DNA of 64,000 bases from NCBI RefSeq assembly GCF_017916325.1, contig NC_090150.1, positions 554,936 through 618,935 of the forward strand. The letters are read 5' to 3'. This DNA is from Leishmania martiniquensis (Eukaryota > Euglenozoa > Kinetoplastea > Trypanosomatida > Trypanosomatidae). Within the stretch, counting starts at the first letter, position 1. Each line of letters opens with the position of its first letter. Made by a program: the position numbers and the translations under genes. Below, one piece after another: positions 48,693 to 58,412 of the stretch. A model generated the notes under the pieces. It searched no databases and was not told where the DNA came from. It saw only the letters and a list, made by a program, of their open reading frames with translations.

Positions 48693-50402
48693 TTACCTCT
48701 TCGTAGACGGCTGCTCGGCAACGGTGGCCTTGCCCTTGTCCTCGCGCAGGCCCAGCACACGGTTCATGACGAGGTGGTCAGCTGTGGTATCGGGGTCAAC
48801 GACAAAGTACCCGAACCGCTCTCCCTGGATGGACTCAAAGTGCCTGAGGCTCTCGATGCCCTTCTCAGCGAAGCCGTGCGACACCACCTCACTTTTTTCG
48901 TCGATGAACTTGAGAAACTCGGGATCGATGGCGGCACGGTCGTCCCTGAGGAGCGCGCTGTACAAGCGCACCTCCACCGGCGTGCACGCCGTTGCGCTCA
49001 CCCACGAGATGTTCGTTTTCGGCTTATCCTTACGCTCGAAGTCGACGTCTACGTGAATTAGCGTCGGTTGTCCCTTGGCGTCCACCTCGAAACCTTTGCA
49101 CACGACATTGCCCGAGTACTTGAGGCCCACCACGCGCGGGCCGGGGGCGAGTCCGTAGAACTTTTTGCTGTTATCCTCTGCATGGAAGTCGCTGCGGTCG
49201 ATGTAGAAAACGTCTGTGAACGTCACTGAGCGGCTACCAAGCTCTGGTCTGCTCGGGTGGTTCGGGCACTCGACGGTCCGCTCGCCCTTCCAGTTGTCCA
49301 CAGCCACCTTGATCGGGTTAATCACCATCAGCCGGCGTTCGCAGCGCTCGTCGAGGTCCTCGCGCAGGGTGTTCTCCAGCATGCTGATCTGAATCACATT
49401 CATCGAGCGTGTGATACCAATCAGCTCACAGAAGCGGTTAATGGCGGCCGGGGTGTACCCACGGCGACGCATGCCGGCGAGAGTGAGCAAGCGGGGGTCG
49501 TCAAAGCCACGAACGATGCCCTGGCGCACCAGCACGTTGATCTTACGCTTCGAGAGCAGCGAGCCCGTTACATTGAGGCGGCTGAACTCCCACACATGCG
49601 GGCGCCACAGGTTAAGCTCGTTTAGCAGCCAAAAATAACTTTCGCGGCGCGTCTCGAACTCCAGCGTGCACAGGCTGTAGTCGATATTCTCGAGGGAGTC
49701 AATGAGGCAGTGAGTAAAGTCGTAGCTTGGGTAGATGCACCACTTGTCCTTGACGTGCGGGTGCTCAACGTACTTCACGCGATAGGCAATAAAGTCACGC
49801 ATGTTGGGATTGTCGCTCTGCATATCGCACTTCACGCGAAGCGTCGCCTCCCCTTCGGCGTAGCGGCCCTGGCGCATATGATGAAAGAGAAGCAGATTCT
49901 CCTCGACGCTGCGATTGCGCCATGGACTGTCCTCGCGCAGCTCCCGCTGCTGCTTCAGCTCGTCTGGCGTGCTGTGATCAACGTAGGCTTTTCCATCCTT
50001 GATGAGCTGCACGGCGAAGGCGTGCAGCTCATCGAAGTAGTCGGAGGAGAAGGTGACCCAGTCCGGCTTCCAGCCCATCCACTCCACCATCTCCATGATG
50101 GCATCGATGTAGATTTGCTCCTCCGCCTCGGGGTTCGTGTCGTCGTAGCGCAGGTAGCACTTGCCGCCGTGTGCACGTGCGCTGCCGAAGTTGAGGTTCA
50201 TGCTCTTAGCGTGGCCAATATGCAGGAAGCCATTCGGCTCTGGAGGAAAGCGGAAGTACGGTTTCCCACCGGTCACCCTCTCGTGCGCTGCAAGCAGCTC
50301 GGGCGTATTTTGGAACCCCGGGACCGGGCGGCCGCTCTGCAGGATGGACAGGTCGCGCTTCGTCTCCATATCCCTCGGCTCTGCAGCTGCCGTCGCCGCC
50401 AT
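48693..50402 (-). CDS. Glutaminyl-tRNA synthetase
   Basis: From the ATG at 50402 this encodes 569 aa. It has the class I HIGH motif at 61-64 in FRFPPEPNGFLHIGHAKSMN, followed by LRYDDTNPEAE, the Gln/Glu subfamily block. The KMSKS-like loop is SKRK at 284-287 (GSLLSKRKINVLV). DDPRLLTLAGMRRRGYTPAA is typical of eukaryotic GlnRS, and a beta-barrel anticodon-binding domain fills the C-terminal third. The enzyme charges tRNA-Gln in the cytosol and, in trypanosomatids, may also serve the mitochondrion. It lacks the extra N-terminal domain of animal and yeast enzymes. The upstream ORF extension to 50504 is His/Thr/Arg-rich leader sequence. Confidence 0.94.
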   Translation of the reverse strand: MAATAAAEPRDMETKRDLSILQSGRPVPGFQNTPELLAAHERVTGGKPYFRFPPEPNGFLHIGHAKSMNLNFGSARAHGGKCYLRYDDTNPEAEEQIYIDAIMEMVEWMGWKPDWVTFSSDYFDELHAFAVQLIKDGKAYVDHSTPDELKQQRELREDSPWRNRSVEENLLLFHHMRQGRYAEGEATLRVKCDMQSDNPNMRDFIAYRVKYVEHPHVKDKWCIYPSYDFTHCLIDSLENIDYSLCTLEFETRRESYFWLLNELNLWRPHVWEFSRLNVTGSLLSKRKINVLVRQGIVRGFDDPRLLTLAGMRRRGYTPAAINRFCELIGITRSMNVIQISMLENTLREDLDERCERRLMVINPIKVAVDNWKGERTVECPNHPSRPELGSRSVTFTDVFYIDRSDFHAEDNSKKFYGLAPGPRVVGLKYSGNVVCKGFEVDAKGQPTLIHVDVDFERKDKPKTNISWVSATACTPVEVRLYSALLRDDRAAIDPEFLKFIDEKSEVVSHGFAEKGIESLRHFESIQGERFGYFVVDPDTTADHLVMNRVLGLREDKGKATVAEQPSTKR

Positions 50403-51964
50403 CTTCACTAAGCGTCGGAGGACTGGGCGGAGCGTTGTTCTAGTTCGTTTTTTTGGAAGGCTCCTGTGTTCTGTGTGTGTGGATGGGTGCGTATGTTCTG
50501 GCACGGATGTGTGCGATACAACGAATGACTCAGCCCTCGGCGTGATGGTGAGCGTGCAGCACGTGCGCGCATACAGCAGCGTGATTCAAGCGCACAAAGA
50601 CACGCATGGAGGACGGTAAAGAAAGACGACATGCGAACGAGATGACACGACTCGGAATTGGGGCGATACACGCCAGTTGGCGCTGGCATGTTCTCGAAGA
50701 CATTACCCCTCCCCCTCGCACACACACACATACATACTACACACCCAGAGTACGGAGCGCGTAGACTGAACGCATCGCCCCTTTCTGCTCACGCCTCTCT
50801 CTATGGGCATGGAGGGAGTGGGGCACAGCAGCGCTGGAAGCTGACTTTATACAGCTGCAGTGGTGGTTCTTTTAGTTTAGTGCTGTGGATGTTCGTAAGA
50901 AGGGAAAAGCGCCGCAGCATCGAGGGCGTCACCTAAGCGCTCTGTGGCCCCTCAAACACCCCTATGGCCACAAGCACAGACAGACGCACGGACAAAAACA
51001 GAAGTGGAACAGGTGTGTCGAATGGCACCTCACACGAGTGTGGATACACATATTGTCATAAACGTTCGCCATAGGTTTCCACTTTCGGTGGGGACCAGTC
51101 TTCTCTGAATTTTCTTCTCATGTCAACCTCTATACGATGCATGGGCACAGAAAATACGCACATACATGCATCACACGCTCGCCCATAAACCATTAACAGC
51201 ATTGGCGCTCCCTTCCCTCCTCACCCCCTTTCCCGATACCCTCCAAGTTACTTCAGGCTGCTCACCGCACCACGTGTAAGTTTTTATGTGTGTGCAAGTG
51301 TGCCGGTGTGTGTTCCAAATCACGCTAAGGGCGCCGTCTCTTCTTTCACCCCAATCCTGCCTTCGCCTTTCTCCTTCGCACCTCGCTAAGCCTCGGGGGA
51401 GCGTGTATCACACACACACACTCGATGACGAGCGTGCGCCTTAGCGCATAGAGGGAGAGTGCCAGATAGCGCATAAGACTGAGCGAGCAGCGACGCGGCG
51501 TCGTGACATGTGAGAGCTGAGGAAGAGAAAGGAGGAAGGGGCGAAGGAGAAGTGTTCGGGTGAGGAAGACGGGCGACGATTTCTATGAAAGTGTGGGCGG
51601 GGTGGGCTCTCGATATGGGGAGAGGGGGTGGCGGAACGCAAAGGAGCAGGTGAAGACGGCGGCTCGCCTTGGTGCACCCACGCACACATGTATATGTCCA
51701 CAAACCTGCACAACGGCATCTCATGGAGGCCCACAGAGCAGGAGCAGGGGGGGGGAATGGCCCATTGAGCGTGCGGAAGGGCACACCAGGGGGAGAAGCA
51801 CACACGAACGCACGAGCAGTCCACTCGACTAACGAAGGGTTGAGCCGAAACGCAGAGAGCACACGTACCATTTTCAGGGGGGAGTGAGCAGCGCGTGGCC
51901 ACACATATGCACACGCCCACCCGTGCGGTTCGCTTCTCTCGAACCGTCCGTGCATACGCTGCCT
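50403..51964. other. Intergenic region between GlnRS and PCNA
   Basis: No gene is supported in 1.5 kb. It is the presumed PCNA 3' UTR and GlnRS leader. The left part (50860-51300) is less GC-rich and free of long repeats, and the right part has GA blocks. Confidence 0.75.
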
Positions 51965-52846
51965 TCACTCTGCATCGTCTACTTTGGGCGCCAGGTAGTA
52001 GCGAAGGTAACCGACGTTGTCGATGCCGTATTCCACCATACACGGGCTGTCCTTGGCAAATTTGAGCGTGACGCGCTCGCTTAACGTTGAGCCCTTGGCG
52101 AAGATGCCCATGAAGCGGAGAGCGAAAGAGAGTGTGATGGGCTCTTCCATCGTGACCTCGACCCCAATGGCGCCGTTGCCGCTCTCCGCCTTGTTGTACT
52201 TTCGGGAGATGGGCTCGTCCTCGTCTTCGTCCCGAGCCTCCGCCTTCACCTCCGGCTTCACCTCCGCCTTGGCGCTGCGGTTCAACACACCGGCGGCCTG
52301 AAGAAACGTGTAGCCCTGGCCGACATCACCCGAGGAGCTGAACTTCACGCCTTCCTTGCTGATGGCGATGGTCACAGTGTCACCAAAGACCTGCATATCA
52401 CGTACAATCTTCGCGAACTCGGCGGAGTTGAGTGTGACGGTGCTGCGGTAGTCCATCTCAGGAATGCCCATCGACTCTGCCTCGATCTCCAGAAGCTTCA
52501 GCTGGTACTCGCACTTGCGCGTCTTCTCCGGGTTCTCGGAAGTGATCGTGACCACGTCTGAGTCATCGTCGTGGCGTAGGCTGAGGCTGTCGTTGCCGTC
52601 GACGATCTTCAGCACCTTCGAGAGGGAGGCCAGATTGAGGCCAAGGATACTGTTGCGCTCGCACTGGTACTTGACAAAGCAATCGTCGCGCAGCAGCATG
52701 TGCACGAGGGCGACGTGGCTGGAGTCCATGGCCTGGATGGACAGACCGCCGGGGTTGCAGTCAAAGTTCGCCTCATTCACTAGCCCGTTGACGCATTCAA
52801 CCAGGCGCTTCCACAGGCTGGCGTACTGGACCTGAGCCTCGAGCAT
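51965..52846 (-). CDS. PCNA: Proliferating cell nuclear antigen (PCNA)
   Basis: This is a 293-aa sliding clamp, about 30 residues longer than the human protein. Family blocks are present in order: GGLSIQAMDSSHVALVHMLL, the interdomain connector region at about 119-133 (EIEAESMGIPEMDY), FAKIVRDMQVFGDTV, and the C-terminal VEYGIDNVGYLRYYLAPKVD. An acidic and lysine-rich insertion occupies about 189-225, where other PCNAs have a short loop. The ring-shaped trimer tethers DNA polymerases and repair factors to DNA in the nucleus. Confidence 0.95.
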   Translation of the reverse strand: MLEAQVQYASLWKRLVECVNGLVNEANFDCNPGGLSIQAMDSSHVALVHMLLRDDCFVKYQCERNSILGLNLASLSKVLKIVDGNDSLSLRHDDDSDVVTITSENPEKTRKCEYQLKLLEIEAESMGIPEMDYRSTVTLNSAEFAKIVRDMQVFGDTVTIAISKEGVKFSSSGDVGQGYTFLQAAGVLNRSAKAEVKPEVKAEARDEDEDEPISRKYNKAESGNGAIGVEVTMEEPITLSFALRFMGIFAKGSTLSERVTLKFAKDSPCMVEYGIDNVGYLRYYLAPKVDDAE

Positions 52847-53651
52847 GATGGCGAAAAGCAGCGGAGAGTCGTCGGGGACGAGATGGCGTGCTGTGATGTT
52901 TGGAAAGTAGAGGTATATGTGCGGGGTGATCCAAATGCGCGTGTACGGATACGTGCGTGCAGGTATGACGGTCTGGCGTGCGTGGCGTAGCCTATTCGAG
53001 TTTGTTTATGACCACAGGCAGTGATGTTGGTGATGCCGGCACCGAGGAGCCGATAGAGAAAAGGTAAGGAGAAAGAGCAGTCGAGACAAGATGAAGCAGA
53101 GGCGCACACAGACATAAATACAAATGAGATGAAAGCGGGGGAATGGGGGAGGAGTAATGAGAACCACGTCACGCAAGGAGGGGCAAGGAAAGGCGGGGGC
53201 GTGCGTAGGGAGGCATCTTCGATATGGTGCCAGCGCTTTCCTGCTTGCCTCTTGTTACGGCGACGGAGGCGGCGAACTCTGAGGTGGCATCAGCCTCACC
53301 CGGCTGCATGTGTGCGTTTAGATGTAGCCCTCCGAGAAAATGGGAAGAGAGCGAGAGGGATGGAGTGGGTGCGTTGGTGAATGGGTGCGGCAGATGTGAA
53401 TGCTGAGGAACTGAAAATGAGAACGCATTCAAGCGGCGCTGTAGACGCGCCCTTTTGTTGGAGGCCGCGTGCTGCACTGAGAGCTGTGAGAGAGACATTT
53501 GCGTGTGTGTGTGTCCGTATTTAAGTGAGGGAGGTGATGGCGTCAGAGACAAGAACAAATCTCTGCCTTTATGAACCTCTCTGCTGGCGGCGTCCTGTCA
53601 CCCAGTTGTGCGCCGAGTCAAGCCTTTACCCTCTTCTGCCCCTGCGAGAGC
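52847..53651. other. Intergenic region upstream of PCNA
   Basis: No gene is supported. It includes the PCNA leader with a predicted splice acceptor and the phosphomevalonate kinase 3' UTR. Confidence 0.7.
52992..53085 (-). promoter_or_regulatory. Predicted spliced-leader acceptor region for PCNA
   Basis: The minus strand has a pyrimidine-rich stretch (CTCTTTCTCCTTACCTTTTC, about 53050-53080), and the first following AG is at 52993-52992. This would give a leader of about 145 nt. Confidence 0.35.
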
Positions 53652-55028
53652 TCAAGCTGGGGGCTTCACAAGCAGGCCACTCGGATCCTCCCGCACAAGA
53701 AGCGGACAGACGCTGAGCGCAGCGTAGTGCTCCCAGAACACTTCCACCGCACCCGCGCATTTGTCGCCGAGAACCAGAGCGAATACGGCATCGTAGCCGC
53801 CAGCCCCAGGGCAACCGACCGCGAGCACACCCGGCAGCGCCGCCGTTTCGTCCAGGAGACCACTCAGCTCCATTGGCTCCACCTTCACCTCAGCAGCCAC
53901 GCCCATGTCCCGTAGGAGGGCTCGGCTACGGGCGGCGCAGCGGGACACCTCAACGATGCATTGTGCTACCTCACTGTCTGCCGCGCATAGCGGTAGCAAG
54001 GGCACATTCTGGAGCACCGCCATGGCAGCCACGTAGTCATATGGCCTCGCTGCCGCTTCGTTGATCATGCGGCGCAGAGAGGCAATGTAAGCCTCGTTGC
54101 TGCGACGCAACTGCTCCCAGAGGTTGTCCGGGGTGTCCGCGACGGACTTCTGCCACGCCATAACCTTTGCCACCATGCCAGGAGTGCTAGAGCCGCCCCG
54201 GTGCACGTCGCTGAGGACTAGCTTCACTCCTGGCGGTAGGCGGAAGGGCTCGTGTGGCACCCACACTTCTCCCATGTCGACGCACTGCTTCAGTGCCGCC
54301 ACCTGCACGGAAGTCGGCTGCTCAGAACCCACCATCATCATCGACACGCGGCTTGCAGGAAAGCGGCGGTAGGCGCAGGTGCCGTATATGGCTGTGTACA
54401 CATCGAAGCCGCTGCCAATCTTTCCCTGCGTGACGCTATGGGAGATCTGGGCGACGCGGTGGACGTACTCGTGCGAGCACCTGCTTGCGCTGAAATGGTA
54501 GCAGAGACACGCCACGATGCTGGTCGTCATGGCCGCCGACGATCCCAAGCCGGTCTTGGAAACGGCTCCGACCAGCGGCAAGTGGGGTGGCAGTGCGCGC
54601 AGGTTCGCCACGTTCACTTCTTTCCCTTGACTCTCCAGATAGTTTCGTTGACTGTAAAAGTCATTGTCAGCTAAGAGCTCTATCCATATCTCGCCATCGG
54701 TCCTGCTGCCCAGAGACTGGGCCGCCGCCACCGAGTACAGAATCGCGTAAAAGATAAACGGGCTCCCTGGCCCCTCCGTCTGCCTCACCGCCACGGTGCC
54801 GGGTGCTGGTGTGCTGGCAGCAAAGCAGAAGGACTGATGAAACTGCGGCGAGTTCACGTGCACCACGGCTTGCCCAGAGGCAGCGGTCCCTGCCGCCTGC
54901 ACCTTCATGATGCGTGCTTTGAAGCGCGCGTTCACGCCGATCGAGATGCCGATGTTGGCGGGGGTGCAGGGCTCCACAATGAGGTAGCCACCGAGTATGA
55001 GAACCTTGCCGGGTGCAGACGCCTCCAT
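53652..55028 (-). CDS. Phosphomevalonate kinase (GHMP family)
   Basis: This is a 458-aa protein. It starts with MEASAPGKVLILGGYLIVEP, the GHMP-kinase N-terminal strand. The glycine/serine-rich ATP loop is at about 155-168 (AVSKTGLGSSAAMTTSIVA). The later block GKIGSGFDVYTAIYGTCAYRRF is the one that marks ERG8-type phosphomevalonate kinases. The C-terminal GCPGAGGYDAVFALVLGD is the third GHMP motif. It converts mevalonate-5-phosphate to mevalonate-5-diphosphate in the isoprenoid and ergosterol pathway. Confidence 0.92.
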   Translation of the reverse strand: MEASAPGKVLILGGYLIVEPCTPANIGISIGVNARFKARIMKVQAAGTAASGQAVVHVNSPQFHQSFCFAASTPAPGTVAVRQTEGPGSPFIFYAILYSVAAAQSLGSRTDGEIWIELLADNDFYSQRNYLESQGKEVNVANLRALPPHLPLVGAVSKTGLGSSAAMTTSIVACLCYHFSASRCSHEYVHRVAQISHSVTQGKIGSGFDVYTAIYGTCAYRRFPASRVSMMMVGSEQPTSVQVAALKQCVDMGEVWVPHEPFRLPPGVKLVLSDVHRGGSSTPGMVAKVMAWQKSVADTPDNLWEQLRRSNEAYIASLRRMINEAAARPYDYVAAMAVLQNVPLLPLCAADSEVAQCIVEVSRCAARSRALLRDMGVAAEVKVEPMELSGLLDETAALPGVLAVGCPGAGGYDAVFALVLGDKCAGAVEVFWEHYAALSVCPLLVREDPSGLLVKPPA

Positions 55029-56169
55029 GGCGGAAGACGTTTTGAGCGGTAAGTGGGGAAGAGGGTGAGATAGCGAGAGGCAAGTGGCACGTTACGCAAG
55101 AGGCAGGGGGGATAAAGAGAGGTGAGATAGGCTGTAGCAGGGGTAAGCTATGTAAGTCACTCGCCAAGTCGAGTGAAACCAACCTTGCGTAGGTAAGGAG
55201 AGGGGAAAGAACGAGAGGGGGCTCTAAAAGCGCACCAAATGCGATATGTGCCGTATCTTTGCCCGGAAGATGGAGGGATGATGCGGCGCGAGAGAGCGAG
55301 AGAGGGATACAACGAAAGCAGAACGGCGATGACAGAAGCGGATGCGATGAAGAGACGAGGAAGACGCTGCCAGAATCAAAGTTCGCGGGCACGCGGGTAA
55401 CGAGGCATACGCAAAAGAAGGAGGCTGAGATAGGAGAGAGAGAGAGACAGATGGCGTGCTTCACAGTGGTGCAGGTCGCCGCAGGAGGTGGTGCCTAGGC
55501 TGAGCTGCGCTGCATTGACTGATCAGATTGGCAGGCTCCAAAAGGTTACCTGAGAGCGTGCTCTCGCCTGTAGCGCGCGGCGGCGGCGGCGCGGAGACGA
55601 GGAATGCGTGATGCCAGCCCCGCCTGCCTCCCTTCCAGGTGAAAAGTAACGACCGCGTCGCATCGGAATGAGATGAATAGGGGCCTCACCACGACAAATG
55701 CGGCAGACACACGCGAGAAGGCGCATACGCGAGGGGGAGAGAGAAAGAGATACGCAATGAAAGAGCCGAGACGTGTAAGTCGCTCAGTGACGCACTGAGC
55801 CCTGAAGCAGCAGAGGCTTTGTGGAAGTGCCTCCCCTCCTCCTACAGGGCGCCACTACGGCACGGCACTCATCCAGCAGCCACGGGCGAAGGCCTACACA
55901 TGCACATCCACATCCTCAGCGTCTCCAAATTTGCTACCGGCTCAGTATCACATGAGAGAGGAGTTGGGAAAGGGAGAGAAGCGGCGCATAGATGTGCGGC
56001 AACGGCGTCCTCTTGCGTGCGGACGCAGAGACGCAACGCTGTAGACGCACATATCAGCGATGAGAGAGGGCGGCTAAACACAGAGAAGCCTTTTGGAGGA
56101 AGCGTGGCGGAGGATGGGCGCGATTGCTTTCCCTCCCATCTTCCTCAGTATCTACCCCCCTTCCCCCCT
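55029..56169. other. Intergenic region between phosphomevalonate kinase and the small membrane protein
   Basis: No gene is supported. It contains GA runs (55285-55310 and 55428-55448) and otherwise nothing recognisable. Confidence 0.7.
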
Positions 56170-56547
56170 TCAAACCTTGGATTCAAGCTCCTTGAGCAGT
56201 GCTGGGTCCACGGCGACCGTACGCTTCTTGCGGCGTGCCGCGGCCGTTTCATCCTCTGTCGGCGACTCCGTCACCACCACCGCCTCGCCGTTCTCTTGCA
56301 CGGCACCGCCCTCGACGTTCATCTGGTGAAGACGATGGAGGTAATAGGAGGCACACAAAGAAAACGTCCCGGCGCAGAAGAAAACGACCAGGAAGAAGAC
56401 ATACCCGCTTCGACTCGTGCAGCACCACGCGGCGCAGTCCGAGACGCTGGGGTTCAGCAGAGAGCACATGTCGTTTGACATGCACGGCTCCCGTGCGCAT
56501 TCGGCGCGCAGGGAGCGGTAGCCGCTGCACTTGGCTACGCAAGACAT
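56170..56547 (-). CDS. Small Cys-rich single-pass membrane protein with twin CX9C pattern
   Basis: From the ATG at 56547 this encodes 125 aa. Residues 1-47 hold eight cysteines at 3, 7, 17, 22, 28, 38, 42 and 43. C7/C17 and C28/C38 each form CX9C, the arrangement of CHCH proteins of the mitochondrial intermembrane space. One hydrophobic helix follows (about 49-68, YVFFLVVFFCAGTFSLCASY), then a basic and acidic tail (AAARRKKRTVAVDPALLKEL). Its function is unknown. A proline in the second CX9C segment argues against a perfect CHCH helix. The in-frame ATG at 56616 would add 23 His/Thr-rich residues that look like leader sequence. Confidence 0.62.
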   Translation of the reverse strand: MSCVAKCSGYRSLRAECAREPCMSNDMCSLLNPSVSDCAAWCCTSRSGYVFFLVVFFCAGTFSLCASYYLHRLHQMNVEGGAVQENGEAVVVTESPTEDETAAARRKKRTVAVDPALLKELESKV

Positions 56548-58031
56548 GATCCCTCTTCTGTATGTCTGCGTGTGTGTGTGCGCAATTGAGTGACTGCTGG
56601 TGATAACACACATCAAACAGAAGCGAAGGACGGAGACAGGTGGTGGTGGTGGTGCGCGTCGCTGTACCAGTGCGGCCTGTGGGAGCCGGCGAGAGATACA
56701 GCGCGCGCACCACTGGCGACCGAGGACAACCGCGTAGCGAATAGGAGCCTACACACGTAGGCACAGAGACAGACACTTCGAAGTCCACCGTCGCTGTGAG
56801 CGAGAGGATACACAAAAGAAGACCGAGGCAGCATAGGGGGATGGCGAGAAGGATGGAAGGCGCGGGAGAGTCAACCGCAAGCACCCACATCAACGAGGCG
56901 GAGCAGCGAGAGAGACAGAGGCAGTGCGCGTTAGAAGAGTGTGCGGCTGGGCACAAAAAGAACGGCACCTCTTCTCCGTCGCCTTCCCTTTTCTCAGCTC
57001 CGGCCGGTGAATGCAGCCCTGGAAGTGCAGCACGAAGAAGGGCAACTATACCTCGCCGAGTAGAGTTGGAAAGGTGGGAAGACTCGTCACCTGATTTGCG
57101 CCCCTCCACCTCCTGTAGAGCTGCTCCTACCGTGTAAGCACGACCAGTGTAATCCAGAGCCACTCTGACTAGCCGTAGGCAACGCACAAAGATAGAAACC
57201 CTATCTCTGGGAGGCCAATTCGACCGGCAGTCGGTCCAGCGCGCTGGCCTCAACTGCTCGCTCCTACGCTTTCTTCACGACGTTTCTTATGCCGATTAAT
57301 CTTCACTCATAATTAAGAAGTAAAGGAAGCCGCCGCCCCTTTCGGACTTGCGAATACGCGCACCCATACAGAGGCGAAACCCCACGCCCTTAAGCGCCTC
57401 GGTGACGGAACCGCCTTGATGCATGCCACAGGACCGCGAACGTAATGGGAAATGTGTGGCGTATATGACACCCCTCCGGCACAGCAGGGGCTACATCCGC
57501 ACACGGGCACGCGAAGACAGAACACACCACCGGCAGAAACAAAACAAAGCGCAGGAAAAATGTGCGAAGGCTTCTGATGAGGCGTTCGTGGCTTCGATGC
57601 GGTACGCAGCACTCTCTGTGCCACCGTCACTGCTCCTGCTGCCGTTCCGCAGTTCCTTTCTATTTTTTTGTTAGCTACCCCCAAAGACGACCTGAGGGGC
57701 ACAGCGGCCCTTTTCGCTCTTCTCTCTTTAACGAGTGGAGGGTAGAAGAAAATGGCCATTAGCGTTTTCTTCGACCGACTGCACTAAACGGCTGTTGTTG
57801 TTGTGTGTGCCACGCTCACGTCAAAGGCAGCACGGGCGCCGCACAGCCGCACGAGCCGAGCGTCTTTCGTGCACCAGTAGGCGATATAGCACGACAGTCT
57901 GTGCTCGAGTGAGCCATAAAAAAATTTAAACCCTAAGATACAATTGCACACATACACGCACACAGATTAGAGAAAGAGAAATGACCAGTGCTCCTTAAAC
58001 CCATGCGCGCGCACATACAATCGAAGCCACA
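56548..58031. other. Intergenic region between the small membrane protein and SNU13
   Basis: No gene is supported. The 148-aa minus-strand ORF at 57313-57759 has no gene-like features. It is the presumed SNU13 3' UTR plus a leader. Confidence 0.7.
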
Positions 58032-58412
58032 TCACAGCAAGCGCTCAATCTCGAGCTTCACTGCCTGCACCTTCGCCGCAACAGGGCTGTTCTCGCCCTG
58101 AAGGATAGATAGCGCCACAACGTTGCGAGACACCTGCGACGCACGGCCAAGCGCCGTCTTCGAAGGAACAAAGACGTAAGGAACATTTTTGTCTTCGCAC
58201 AGAAGGGGAAGGTGCAGGAGGATCTCGATTGGGTTTGTGTCGCCTGCCAACACTATCAGGTCCGCAATGCCGCGGTTCAAGGCCTTGGTGGCCTCGTTGG
58301 CGCCTTTCTTCACCATCTTGGCATTGCTAGCCTCCTGCACGAGATCGAGGATAGTCTGGCTTAGGCGATCCGTCGCAAGGGGGAAGGCCTTCTCGCTGAT
58401 TTCTCCAGTCAT
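58032..58412 (-). CDS. SNU13: SNU13/15.5K (NHP2L1), L7Ae-family RNA-binding protein
   Basis: From the ATG at 58412 this encodes 126 aa, the normal size for the family. It opens MTGEISEKAFPLAT and contains QEASNAKMVKKGANEATKAL, LIVLAGDTNPIEILLHLPLL, the CEDKNVPYVFVPSKTALGRA block and VSRNVVALSIL, all typical of SNU13/15.5K. The protein binds kink-turns in U4 snRNA and box C/D snoRNAs. It partners with NOP58, encoded about 26 kb away in the same unit. The ORF continues upstream to 58997, but the added sequence is Cys/Arg/Leu-rich and non-homologous; a pyrimidine tract and AG just upstream of 58412 support the short form. Confidence 0.93.
   Translation of the reverse strand: MTGEISEKAFPLATDRLSQTILDLVQEASNAKMVKKGANEATKALNRGIADLIVLAGDTNPIEILLHLPLLCEDKNVPYVFVPSKTALGRASQVSRNVVALSILQGENSPVAAKVQAVKLEIERLL

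Noticed and set aside
57313..57759. 148-aa minus-strand ORF between the small membrane protein and SNU13
   Set aside because: Correct strand, but there is no domain, the composition is uneven, and it overlaps what should be the SNU13 3' UTR.
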